Shown in pieces: positions 23,354-33,844 of a stretch of DNA of 64,000 nt. Source of the DNA: Tricholoma matsutake (Eukaryota; Basidiomycota; Agaricomycetes; Agaricales; Tricholomataceae). The notes beneath the pieces were generated by a model. That model searched no databases and was not told the origin of the DNA. It saw nothing but the letters and a program-made list of their open reading frames with translations. Position 1 is the stretch's first letter. Every line of letters starts with the position of its first letter. The position numbers were made by a program, and so were the translations under genes. The stretch spans positions 3,534,001-3,598,000 of the forward strand of contig AP026549.1 of the NCBI GenBank assembly GCA_026075535.2, in the 5' to 3' direction.

Positions 23354-24200
23354 TAGTGTTTAAAGGTCTGGTCCTACAAAACAAAAAAAGACCGAAACCG
23401 AACCGAACTTAACCGAAGTCCGGTTCGTCAGGTGGCTATTTATAGGACCGGTCTTTTGCAGTCCAGTTGCCAGTCTTTCACTTTGAAAAATATCATTCAA
23501 CCGATAAAAACCGATAGAAACCGGTTGCAACCGGTTTATATGTCACATGAACTATACACCCTGATTCCCACACATAATGACTTCAATTTCGCCCCCTGGA
23601 CCATCAAAAATGGTTGAGAACTGAGAGAGATGTCACCAAATACATTTTGCACAAGAATTTCATTGTGATTAAAATAACTTTGATTGTACTGCTTATACCT
23701 TGTGTTACGAAAATGTTGGGTACAATTGGACACCATCCAATACATAAAAATAACACACATAAACATCTGTACCATGTATCTTTGATTGGTTTAACACCCC
23801 TGACAAGCTGCAACTACATACTACAACTACAACCTACAACCTACAACCTACAACATGTAATACAATGTACTTTCGTTTTGGTTATATCTCAGTCAAATCT
23901 TGATGAAATCTCTTAAAAATTGGACCAATAGCCGGGGAATTACAATATCCAACTCCCTAAGTAACGGTTAAACTGTCCGGGTAATAGTTGCCAAGAAAGA
24001 TATGGGCTATATTGGTACGACAAATTTTACAACAAAAAGTTGGTTTGGACTGGTTTTCGTCGGTCCATGGACCAATATGGACTGGTCCTATGCAGTCCAG
24101 CTGCAGTCCATCGATATCTGGGTCGGTCCTGGACCGGTTGCGGTTGCGGTTGCCCCATTTAGACGTCAAAAACCGGACTTAACCGGACCTTAAAATGCTA
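23354..24200 (+). mobile_element. hAT-type MITE, copy B, complete with 8-bp target duplication
   Basis: Starts TAGTGTTTAAAGGTCTGGTC and ends aaccggaccTTAAAATGCTA. It is flanked by TGTACAAG (23346-23353) and TGTATAAG (24201-24208), an 8-bp target duplication with one C/T difference. TAGTG...GCTA ends with 8-bp duplications are characteristic of hAT elements. The 847-bp body has no transposase frame. Many internal words are GGACCGGTC-like and self-complementary. Confidence 0.9.
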
Positions 24201-24271
24201 TGTATAAGTTGCCGATGAGTTGAAAACATTTTTATTTGTTGAGATTCTTTCAAGTCTATTCAGTTGAATGT

Positions 24272-26790
24272 CTAGAATGTGATCTCATGTGCATGATAGC
24301 CTATGAACTTGTTCACATAAAATGCCTTGAATGCATGCAAACTGTCAGTATAATGTAAGTAATGAGGTATGCAATGCTCTCCAGCTATACCCATGAGATG
24401 AGCACTATGAAGAATAGCATTCAGATAAACAATGGACATGATATGCTTGCCATCTTCATCCAAGTCAGGTTCAACCATCCACATCTGGGTATCTTCATAT
24501 GGATGGTCACCAATAGCTGAAAACCATGTCACAAGTGCACAGGGATATGTGATAGAGTGGTGCTTGATCTTGAGGAACTGTTGGACACAAGCAGCATATA
24601 GCCAATGGAACCCAGGTAAATCTGGATCATGTTCAATATCATGTTGCTCAGCACCACCATGCCATGAAGGGACAGAGTGGATCTCTTGGTACATGCCACC
24701 AATTCCAGATCTATCACTTGGAGCATAAAATGTAGCCACAGCTGAGGGGTAGACATAGATCTTTCAGGTATAGGTTGGACATTCATTTAATGGAACATCT
24801 ATCAGAGGAATGTCAAGATTGGGGTGAGTTTGTTCATAGAGAAATTGTGGGACAAGTTCAGGCAAGCTGGGAATGCCTAGATAATTACTCAAGGTGGGAG
24901 GTGATTGTGGAAGATGTGGAACCAGAAATATTTATGGTCAGTTGTTTGGGCAATGGAAACATATGAACCAGTTTCTTACTTGGGTCTCAGCAAAGAACTA
25001 CATCAGCCAGGACATTATGCCCATCAACTTCCCCACCATCATTGTTATCAATAGGTGGTGGAACATATTCTGTTGGTGGACAAGTGTGATCAAATATAGA
25101 TCCATAAGGCATGCCACAGGCTTGAAAATCAATGTGGATTGCTGCAAGTTTATCAAGATGTTGATTAGTAAGCAACATCTGTGAAAGAGCCTCATGGTGA
25201 TTTGAATGCTGCCAGGGCTCCTTGACAGCCTTGATGTGCTTGGATTCTGTAATTGACAAGCACAGCCCATTTGGTGCTCCAAATTCAGTAATAATGAGGC
25301 AATAATGACTGAGCAAGTGCTGGCGAGGAAGGGAGAAGCCATCAGGACAGATACCCTCAGATTCAAAAATAGTACACTCTCAATGAAAATTTGCCAAGAG
25401 CACAATCAATCACATCCCAGTCATCATCATCCAGCACAGACCTATGAATGAGGTAGCAGAATTCCATGAAGCTGCTGATGGCTCTGAGCATCTGCCTTGG
25501 AACATAAACTGAAATTGCAGGAGGTAGACCTAAGGAGATAATACAAGTCAGGGCCTTCAAATCATCACGAGTCCACTGTTTGAACCCACAGCCTTCAGGA
25601 AATTGTTGAAGACCAGGAAATGTGGGTGCAGCTGCAATTCTAATAACAAATTTGAAATTTGAATGAGAGCAAGCAGCATATTGACTTACCAGTGATCAAT
25701 ATCCACAAGTATTTTTGATGCCTCTGCAGGCATGTTGACAAGGTTGATGTATTCCTCTACCCACATAACAAGATGGTCTTTAAAAGTGCCTTTGATTACT
25801 TGATGAAGAATGTCAGGCACCATAAGTTCATGTATGTCTGCTCAAGGGAAGCCATAGGTGAAAGGCTGTGAAATCATCAGATTTACATTGATGGATAGGA
25901 GAAACTACTCACCATAATGTCATCAATAATACCATAGTCATCCCATAAACTCTTTATCAAATAAAGCAAAAGTCAGCTCATGTGAATGCCTCCCACCTTA
26001 TCCATCTAGATCATCCACAATGCACTGCACCTAAGATACAATATTGATCTTAGATAGGTAAATGTGGAAAATCAATCCAGTTACTTACTGTGAACACCAG
26101 CCCTGAACAATATACATACATAAGACTTGCTCTGGGTAGTCTGCAATATATGGCCCACTTCCATAGATGGGATGGCAATAGTGACCATCTGTGAATCAGA
26201 TAACTTCAGGGGTGTACATTCCAGGTCACAACATCTTCAGGATCTCTTGCAGACTTCCATGGAATAGATTGCATTGGAACTTGCAAAATTCACTGGAATC
26301 TTGATGTACATGATCAGCTGTATAGGAAGCAAATAAGTGTTATAAAATTTGACCACTGAGACATACAACTTACTCTTTGGGATGGCCAGGTTTTGATGTG
26401 CCCAACATACATTGTTGTGGATGAGCCCATTTGACATATAGAGAGGGTAATACTCACTCTGACCAGTAGCAACTGAGACGGTGGTCTTGTCACCTCCCAA
26501 AATAATGGGGCAAAATGTTGCACCATGGTTCTCTCCATTTTCAGCAATCTATATAAATGGTAGCTTTGAGTATGAGAAAAAACAATGAGGATAGGTAGAG
26601 TGAACTGCCTGACAAGATGACCACTGTCCTGACATGAAGTCTCAAAACTGATGCTTGCCAGTCTTAGCATCATGTACTTCCTTTGGTGCAAAGTCCATCT
26701 TGTTTACAAAATCTGGATTTGCAAGCTGACTTTTGAGAACTACACAAGGGTCCCGATACCATACATTGTATGTTGCTGGCTCAAATGTCC
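24272..26790 (-). pseudogene. Plavaka-type transposase remnant
   Basis: Minus-strand pieces appear in the order expected for Plavaka-type transposases of Agaricomycetes. ATYNVWYRDPCVVLKSQLAN and FAPKEVHDAKTGKHQ lie near 26770-26660, then GGDKTTVSVATGQSEYYPLY (26500 down). CYLIHRSV follows near 25450, LCLSITESKHIKAVKEPW and LTNQHLDKLAAIH near 25260-25150, and finally FYAPSDRSGIGGM with YPCALVTWFSAIGD and FKAFYVNKFIGYHAHEITF, ending at 24272. The pieces fall in several frames with stops between them, beyond what short introns can explain, so it is broken. Inverted ends were not identified. Confidence 0.85.
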
Positions 26791-26794
26791 TGTA

Positions 26795-27060
26795 TAGCAG
26801 TTGCTCGGACTCCTAGAGAGTCCACACGGAGTCTGAGCTATTTTTGGACTTTTACTTGGAGTGTGCACAGACTTTTCTGAGCAACATCAATTTACTCGGA
26901 CTCGGATGGACTAGGACAGATACATATCTGAGTTGAGTCCGAGTTGAGTCCGTGGATGCATAGCAGAGACTACAGAAAAATTATGTACTAAAGTAGAATT
27001 GAACCCCAAGCCTTGTAGCCAAGCATAAATAGCAGCAGTTAACCACTACACCACAGAGCT
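26795..27060 (-). mobile_element. tRNA-derived SINE, copy 1
   Basis: On the minus strand, from about 27060, the head reads GCTCTGTGGTGTAGTGGTTA, with a pol III A box (TGGTGTAGTGG), and about 35 nt later GGGGTTCAATTC, a B box. This is the layout of a tRNA head. The tail (26980-26795) consists of repeated GGACTC/GAGTCC words (AACTCGGACTCAACTC). Related copies lie at 29451 and 32398. It abuts the 5' end of the Plavaka remnant. Confidence 0.75.
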
Positions 27061-27192
27061 GTTGTCAGTAGGTGCAAACAATTGGATTATCTAACTGTCC
27101 TTGTTTGAATCACGTGACTCATGTGCAAGTTCATGACACGTCGACAATCATTGTTGATCAACATTTTTGCTGACCACCACTACTCTCAAACA

Positions 27193-27281
27193 GGCCCAAA
27201 TGACATTGGACATTGTTTGGGCCCCAGGTAAGTATTTTTTACATTTCTTGCTTTATTTTTATGAACTAACTATTTTATTAG
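27193..27281 (+). repeat. HIP hairpin-intron module a
   Basis: Hairpin GGCCCAAATGACA / TGTTTGGGCC at 27193-27223, then CCAG and an intron-like segment 27228-27281 (54 bp): donor GTAAGT, branch-like ACTAAC at 27265-27270, acceptor TATTAG. Confidence 0.7.
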
Positions 27282-27332
27282 CAAACTAGCCAAGCCGATG
27301 CAATGGGACCCAATGAGCCAAGCCGATGCAAT

Positions 27333-27431
27333 GGGCCCAAATGACAATAATTGTCGTTTGGGCCCCAAGTGAGTTTTTATTTTTTATTTTTGTTCTTATT
27401 AAGTAACTAATTGTATTTTATTAACTTTTAG
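27333..27431 (+). repeat. HIP hairpin-intron module b
   Basis: GGGCCCAAATGACAA pairs with TTGTCGTTTGGGCCC across a 3-nt loop (27333-27365), a 15-bp stem with one mismatch. The intron-like segment 27369-27431 follows: GTGAGT, TTAAC, TTTTAG. Confidence 0.7.
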
Positions 27432-27996
27432 GTTGTACAGTCATGGTGAGGACTGCTGACTGCAAAAAATGCACAATGCATGTGCATGGCGACCAAACCC
27501 CCCTCCTCCCCACTCAAATGGGATGTGAGGCTGTCAACATGGGCTAGCAGGGTGCCAAGGGATGCCAGGAGACCCCAGAAGGGGGACACCTGCCTAGTAA
27601 GCACCCACCAACCCCCGTATACATGCCACATTGCACTGATGCTCCCCAACCCCCCCCAAAACAAAATCCCACAACAACACCCACGGCGACGGACGACACA
27701 CCACCCACCCCCAGCCTCACAAGTGACTGCTCATGGGGTGGATCGCAGGTGGAATGGCAAAGACAATGACTGAGGGGGATGGGGGTGCCACCACCACCAC
27801 CACTGCTGCGAGCCCCTGCTCACCAAGTGGATGGGCAAGGGTGAGGGGACAAGGAGAGGAGGGGAGGGGGAAAGGGAGGGCACAACAAAGGGATGACAGG
27901 GCAACATCCACCACCACTGCAGGGACGACGATGACACAGACGATGAACCAAAATGACAACACCAACACGATGAGAATGGAAGCCAAACAAAAAAAA

Positions 27997-28096
27997 GGCC
28001 CAAGAGATATCATCAATGTCTCTTGGGCCAGGTAAGTTTTTTGTTCTTTTTTTCTTTTCTCATTCCTTTCTTTTTTTTACAAACAAACTTTTTTAG
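27997..28096 (+). repeat. HIP hairpin-intron module c
   Basis: GGCCCAAGAGATA pairs with the downstream TGTCTCTTGGGCC (27997-28029). The intron-like segment 28032-28096 starts GTAAGT, has a long pyrimidine tract and ends TTTTTAG. Confidence 0.7.
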
Positions 28097-28530
28097 ATAT
28101 TAATTTGAACTATAAGCAATGAGAAGGGACAAGGAAGATAACGAGAGGGGGGGGAGCCGATGAGCACCACCCACCTCCAGCCTCATGAGCAACTGCTTGT
28201 GGGGTGGATGGTGGGTGGAACAACAACGAGAAGATGGCCAGAAAATGATGACAGGATGCCCATGGCACCACACCCCTCTGCTATGAGCAACTGCTCATAG
28301 GGAGGAAGGGGGGTGCATACAGACCAATGGGGGACAGTGAGGGGGATGAGAGGGGGCCACAAGAGAGGGCCGACAACAAACACACCTGCCCCATGCCTAT
28401 GAGCATCTGCTTGTAGGGTGGTTTGTGGGTGCAGCCCCTGCCATCTCACATGGTAGCAAGACAGTGGGTTATTTTATTTTATTCTATAGTCTACTGCCCC
28501 CCTCTTTGGCAGGGGGCAACTTTTTTTGTA

Positions 28531-29338
28531 CAGTCATTCATGCCTCTTTGGGCCAAACAAATATTCATGATCCTCAGACATTGGTAACATGCCATGGATA
28601 GACATTCTGAATAGACAGTATCAATGTAATACACTTCAGCCATCTATTGAGTAACTAACAACCTCTATCAAACAATGTTGCAGTATGCAGAGCAGGTAAT
28701 CAGTCCAAAAAATTGTTATCAGTCAAAACTGGGTCATTGACACAAAGTCACATCAAGATGTGATTGCTACATCAGGTGATTTCTAATCACTATCTCCATG
28801 AGATCTCATCGCCGTCTTCATCGTCTTCATCACCCACTTCCTTTTGATGAATCTGCTTCTTGTCTTGGGACTTTTCACCATGGTGTACAGAGCGCTTGAA
28901 AATATATTTTTGCATATCATGCTTTCACAATTGCACAATTCCCAATTTGGCCAGTGTGATGTGACCGAATGCGACCACAGGATTTGGCTCTGTTGGAGAC
29001 TTTTCTTGAATTCCTTACAACCCAACACAAATGTATGGGAAATGAATATCTCCAGAACATTATACAAGGTATCCTGTTAATATGGTCTCCAAAAAGTTCA
29101 AGAAAATGGCTTGTTCTGCTCTCAATGCATTCATTAATATCTGGTTTTTGGCTAATCGTGGCTACAAAGTGCTCTCCTGTAACATCTACCCACTGCATCA
29201 CTATATTATTCAGACTATGTATGCATATAAGGGGTCCAATGGATTTAGCCAAAAGTCCGAGGGTGTTTGCACAACATTGAAGCCATTGGCATTGTTTGTG
29301 TCATTGACCCAGATGTGTCAATGAGGCATGAATGACTG
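28531..29338. mobile_element. Tc1/mariner-type MITE inserted in HIP tail
   Basis: Starts CAGTCATTCATGCCTC and ends GAGGCATGAATGACTG, flanked by TA on both sides (28529-28530 and 29339-29340). The paralogous empty site is at 32293-32315, where 'actttttgtatttagtatta' is uninterrupted, against 'actttttttgTA' + element + 'TAtttaatacta' here. The 808-bp interior has frames on both strands (28844-29324 plus, 28783-29252 minus) but no recognised transposase, so it is non-autonomous or highly diverged. Confidence 0.85.
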
Positions 29339-29450
29339 TATTTAATACTACCAATAAAATGTCCCCCATCATGGGGGTATCCTTGTTTTTTTTGATGTTG
29401 AAAGTATTTTAAATAGTTAATAAATAACATAAAGTGTTTGTTTATCATTG

Positions 29451-29715
29451 CCTGTATGGCAGAGTGGTTAATTTGTTGTGTAATAACATTGTTGTGACCT
29501 TGAGGTTGAGGGTTTGAGCCTGCTCTTAGTACAAAACTTTTGTGCAGCCACAGCCTTGAAAAATTCAAGTTGACATTTAATTACCTGGCATCTGTCTGTG
29601 TGGAATCTGTGTAGAGTCCTAGCTAGTCTGTGTGGAGTCTGAGCTAGTCCATGCAGAGTCTGACCTAGTCCATGCAGTCCATGTGGAGTGCACAGGGACA
29701 TATGGGGGAGTGTAA
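29451..29715 (+). mobile_element. tRNA-derived SINE, copy 2
   Basis: A box TGGCAGAGTGG at 29457-29467 and B box GGTTTGAGCCT at 29511-29521, spaced as in a tRNA head. The tail has GAGTC/CTAG-type repeats (TGTGGAGTCTGAGCTAGTCC) and ends GGGGGAGTGTAAA, shared with copy 3. Confidence 0.75.
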
Positions 29716-29959
29716 AGTACTGCAGGGAGCACAGGACAATGAACAACACCCAGGGAATGCAGGGGAATGCAGGGGCAGTGATGATGAAGCCCAGGATGAG
29801 GGGGATCAACAGCCAGAACCACAAAAATGACAGGAACGACACCCCAGAACCACAAAAATGACAGGGCAACACCAAGGACAATGGGGAGGACAGAAAAAAC
29901 AAGAATGATGCCCAGGAGGTCGCACAAGCCATAGTGGTTTACATGAGGATGTTGTCACC
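29716..29959. other. GA/CA-rich low-complexity stretch
   Basis: AG- and CA-rich degenerate repeats, such as 'gcaggggaatgcaggggc' and two copies of 'cagaaccacaaaaatgacag' (about 29812 and 29844). It resembles HIP bodies in composition and lies where the reverse transcriptase of the downstream gypsy element should be. Confidence 0.5.
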
Positions 29960-31399
29960 TGAGCTGTTAAAGAACTGAGGAAGGGATCGACCCTTTCCTT
30001 ATGTGCAGCAGAGTGGGCTGAAAAGGAGGACTTGCTGTATTTCAGGGATCGCATCTACATTCCCAATGACCCAGACCTTCGCTGGCGCATCATATCCCAA
30101 CACCATGACTCACAGATTGCTGGCCATCCCGGACGCTGGAAGACCTTGGAACTCACCTCATGGAACTATTGGTGGCCACAAATGTCATGGCTCATTGGTC
30201 AGTATTGTCGCACTTGTGACCTTTGCTTATGCACCAAGGTTCCTCATTGCAAGCCTATTGGCAAGCTACACCCCCTTCCTGTTCCAGAGAGTCATTGGGA
30301 TGTCGTTAGCATTGACTTTGTGGTGGAGTTACCAGAGTCAAATAGGTTTGATGCAGTGATGTGCACAGTTGACTCAGTGGGAAAACACGCTCACTTCATT
30401 CCCACTCACACCACTGTCAGTGCCCTAGGTGCTGCCCAACTCTACCTCCACCATGTGTGGAAATTACATGGACTTCCTGGTGCTTTCCTCTCGGATCGTG
30501 GCCCTCAGTTCATGGCAGAGTTCACTCATGAGCTGTACCAACTCCTGGGGATCAAACTCCTCGCTTCAACCGCTTATCACCCACAAACTGATGGCCAGAC
30601 TGAGCGAGTCAACCAGGAACTGGAGCAGTACATCCGCATCTTTGTCAATGAATGCCAGGATGATTGGGACAATCTCCTTCCCTTGGCTGAGTTCAGATAC
30701 AACAACCATGTCCATGCTTCCACTCAACAGACCCCTTTCCTCTTAGACACTGGACGACATCCATGCATAGGATTTGAACCTTGCCAAACTCCCTCACACA
30801 TCGAGATGGTGAATGAGTTCACAGAACGCATGCAGGATAGCTTGGAGGAGGCAAGGGCAGCCTTAGCAAAGGCGAAGGATGACATAGCGCAATTTTACAA
30901 CCAGTGCCATTCCCTGACCCCTCAGTACAAGGTTGGTGATCAAGTTTATCTTGACTCCAGTGACATCTCCACTACATGTCCATCCAAGAAACTCGCTCAT
31001 CGCTTCTTGGGACCTTTTCCCATTGTCAAGTGTGTTGGAATGCATGCCTATTGTCTACGCCTCCCAGCCTCCATGTCCAGACTCCACCCTGTCTTCCATG
31101 TCATCAAACTGCTTCCAGCTCCCCCAGATCCGTTCCCGGGACACCATTCACACCCACCACCACCACCTACAGTGATCGAGGGAGAACCCCAATACGAAGT
31201 CAAATCAATCTTGGACAGCTGGTTGCATCGAGGAAAACTACAGTATTTGGTACATTGGAAGGGTTATGGGTATGAGGAGAACTCATGGGTCGAAGAGTCT
31301 GACGTGAATGCCCCTCGGTTAATCAAGGAATTCCACCGACGGCACACTGCTGCACTGCATCGCATTCAAGTCATGGACTTTGGTCGTATGCGATTTTGA
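29960..31399 (+). CDS. Ty3/gypsy chromovirus integrase with chromodomain (5'-truncated pol)
   Basis: The frame is open from the codon after TGA 29960-29962 to TGA at 31397-31399; translation could start at TTG 30032 or later. It carries a zinc-binding H-H-C-C region (QHHDSQIAGH...CRTCDLC) and a DDE core with D in VVSIDFVVELP, D in LSDRGPQF and E in TERVNQELEQYIR. A GPF-type motif (HRFLGPFPIV) and a C-terminal chromodomain (QYLVHWKGYGYEENSWVE) complete it. The chromodomain directs integration to modified histones. Protease, reverse transcriptase and RNase H are missing upstream, where unrelated low-complexity DNA lies. The remaining frame has no stop and keeps CG dinucleotides, unlike older elements here. 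It is either a recent truncated insertion or a separately maintained integrase frame. Confidence 0.9.
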
Positions 31400-31434
31400 A
31401 TGCATCAGGGCGATGCATCTTAGAGAGGGGGTGA

Positions 31435-31859
31435 TGTAAGGGGACTAGGGGGGTGCCCTGTGTGTTTTTCCTATTTTTTATGTTTGTCCTATATTTTTCC
31501 TCACCTCATTTCCTTCTATTCTTCATTTTCTATGATTTTTCCGGATCTTATTACTAATTTTCCCTTTCTATCATGTTTGTACATGTTGACACTTTTATAT
31601 TTAGAGGTGGAATACCCCTTCCGACACCTACCCCTTGGTATGATGTCATTCGGCGGCCTTGATCCGCCTATCTCCACCTTTTTCTATTTTTAGGTTATAT
31701 TTGATTTTTGTTGTCTTCACATATACTGGGCATCAGCAAGGGGATCCTTAGAGTTTTCTCTTCAGATTTCCCTTTGCTAGGTGTGTCCCCAATCCCTGTA
31801 TTATGTAGTATAATTCTAACTTTGGATTTCCCTTTGCTAGAGGCTTAGGTTGCCCTTAT
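31435..31859 (+). mobile_element. 3' LTR of the gypsy element
   Basis: A purine tract (AGAGAGGGGG, 31422-31431) just after the integrase stop is followed by TGTAAGGGGACTAGGGGGG, a typical LTR start. The LTR-like sequence contains a duplicated 'ttccctttgctag' (about 31768 and 31828) and fades near 'ttgccctta' at 31858. No 5' LTR is present in the window and no target duplication was found. The right boundary is approximate. Confidence 0.7.
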
Positions 31860-31861
31860 AG

Positions 31862-32310
31862 TGACAGACAATGCACCACCCACCCCCAGCCCCACAAGCA
31901 ACTGCTCTGGGGGTGGATTGCCAGTGGAACAGTGATGACAATGAGGGGGAGGGGAGACAAAAGCAAGGGAGATGACCACAATGACAACACCAGCACCACC
32001 AGCAAAAAAGGGCCACAACACACCCCAACAACGACGGTTGACCTGGCACCCACCCACCACTGCGAGCAACTTCTTGCAGGGTGGACCATGGGTGCTATAG
32101 ACAACAAAGACTCAAGGGAGGACAATGAGGGGACAAGGACCACCATCACCAGCAACAGACAACAACAATGACAAGGAGGACCAGTGAGTGCAGGGGGTAG
32201 GGGAAGGGGCAGGTGACAACAAGGAGAGGGGCATCCACGCGGGGTCAATTATTTTATATTATTGTCTATTGCCCCCCTCTTTTTCAGGGGGTACTTTTTG
32301 TATTTAGTAT
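31862..32310 (+). repeat. HIP element cluster 2
   Basis: CA/GA-rich body with palindrome-2 copies near 31885 (CACAAGCAACTGCTCTGGGG) and 32060 (CTGCGAGCAACTTCTTGCAG), ending in the hairpin GCCCCCC...AGGGGGT (32271-32292) and a T run. No hairpin-intron module is present. The tail is the uninterrupted counterpart of the one at 28466-28530/29339. Confidence 0.7.
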
Positions 32311-32397
32311 TACCAACAAAATGTGCCCCATCGTGGGCAGTATTTACAAAAAAAAACTAAATAGGTAATAAATAGCATTAAAGTTAAAATATTCCAC

Positions 32398-32705
32398 TTG
32401 CAGTATGGTGTAGTGGTTAATTGCTTGAAATATAGTAATATTCTTACTCTGAGGTTGAGGGATCAACTCTTAGTTAGTACACAACTTTTGTGCTGTCTTG
32501 ACTGGACTTGGACTGTATGGAAACTGAACAAACTGAGTCCATATGAACTATATATGGAGGACTCCACTCAGAATCTGCTCATTCCACATGGACTCACTCA
32601 GAATCCATGCATCTGCTCATTCTGCATGGACTTGCTTGGAATCTGTGCAGATTCTGCTCATTCCATGCAGAGTCCACACAGAATACATGGGGGAGTGTAA
32701 ATTAC
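32398..32705 (+). mobile_element. tRNA-derived SINE, copy 3
   Basis: A box TGGTGTAGTGG at 32406-32416 and a B-box-like GGGATCAACTC at 32459-32469. The tail has GGACTC and GAATCTG/CTGCTCATTC repeats and ends ATGGGGGAGTGTAAA at about 32700, like copy 2. The flanking AT-rich leader also matches copy 2. Confidence 0.75.
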
Positions 32706-33844
32706 TGAACTCAGACAATCAGGCAATCATGCAAGTCAAAGCAGGGCAAAAGATCAAGCAGGGACAAAGATATCAGCAACAAACAGTGAGGATGTGCACA
32801 GGGAAAGTATGACAGGCTGGCATGGAGAGGTGTAAATGACAACATAAGCGGTAATTCACAGCATACTTATGCTTTCATCCATCATGATGTAGCTACACTG
32901 CTGTCAAGGATTCTAAACTATGAACAGCCTGAGACAGGTTTTTGTTATACATATCCAGCAAGTGTACTCATTTCTGGACTATTTGAGTAAATTCACCAAC
33001 ATTGGCCAATGTAATGTTCAAACAGGCAAAAGTAAACTATATTTCATAACACATTGAACCATCCAACACCTGCAGTCACATGAAGAACACAATGCAACTG
33101 TTTCATTAACTGGTTGAATTGTTGCATGTGATGTGATTGAGTCCAAAACCATGTACCACATTTGACCCCCACATGTGAACACAGACTAAGATTTTCTGGG
33201 TGATTCAACGATTCAATTTTTTTGATGATTCAAGCAATGTTTGGCATTGTTGAATCACTTTACTGAATTGCTGACTTGAATTGTCATTGAAACATCATGT
33301 TTGACCACTACTGATCCATCACAAAATTAGCAACAAGATTATCTACACAAAATCATGAACTAAGGGAGATAAGGGTCAGAATAGTGTTAGAACTCCTCAG
33401 AAATTCTCCAACATGTCAAAAATGGCTGTCACTGGGTGCAAGGCACAATACTGCCTGAGAAGTACTGTGAAAGTATCCTAACAGTATTCCTAATATTGTC
33501 AACATACTTCACTAGAGGTATTTTGACAGTATTGTACCATATTTTAATAGTACTGAAGGTACTGAAGTAGCATTCTAGATTGGTATGCATACTGGCAAAA
33601 TGTCCCTTGGTGAGTATGGTGGCAGTATTAAGAGTACTTCCAGAATACTGACATCATACCTTCTCAGAAGTATCTTGCTGTGCATCCAGTGTGTCCTTGA
33701 CCTACATGTGCAGTGCATCATGTGTTGCAGCATCTTTGGGTTAAAATATTTACTTTGCTCCCCTCTAGTTCATTTCTTTGCACATTGAACTCCCTACTGT
33801 GCAAAATTGCTGGGGAACAATATATTGAGCTCTCTCCTACAGAC
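32706..33844. repeat. Non-coding stretch with GATTCAA and AGTACT islands
   Basis: No gene. At 33195-33300 GATTCAA/TTGAATC words recur on both strands. At 33400-33690 AGTACT, CAGTATT and AATACTG recur. Both islands are self-complementary, like the GGGTA and GGACTC islands elsewhere. Confidence 0.5.

Larger units (their letters stand above)
27180..28530 (+). repeat. HIP element cluster 1 (three hairpin-intron modules)
   Basis: CA/GA-rich low-complexity DNA holding three hairpin-intron modules (27193-27281, 27333-27431, 27997-28096) in the same direction. Palindrome-2 copies lie near 27722, 27805, 28180, 28285 and 28398, such as CTATGAGCAACTGCTCATAG. The 3' end is the hairpin TGCCCCC...GGGGGCA at 28495-28519 followed by a T run. 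The body 27495-27670 is homologous to 56635-56785, showing that it is a dispersed unit and not random simple sequence. Open frames on both strands (27733-28035 and its antisense) are by-products of the composition. Confidence 0.75.

Noticed and set aside
27733..28035. Threonine-rich 100-aa frame and its hydrophobic antisense frames (27717-28016)
   Set aside because: Composed of repeated ACC/GGT-type codons in CA/GA-rich DNA, with frames open on both strands. No conserved residues compared with other HIP copies, where the frames differ.
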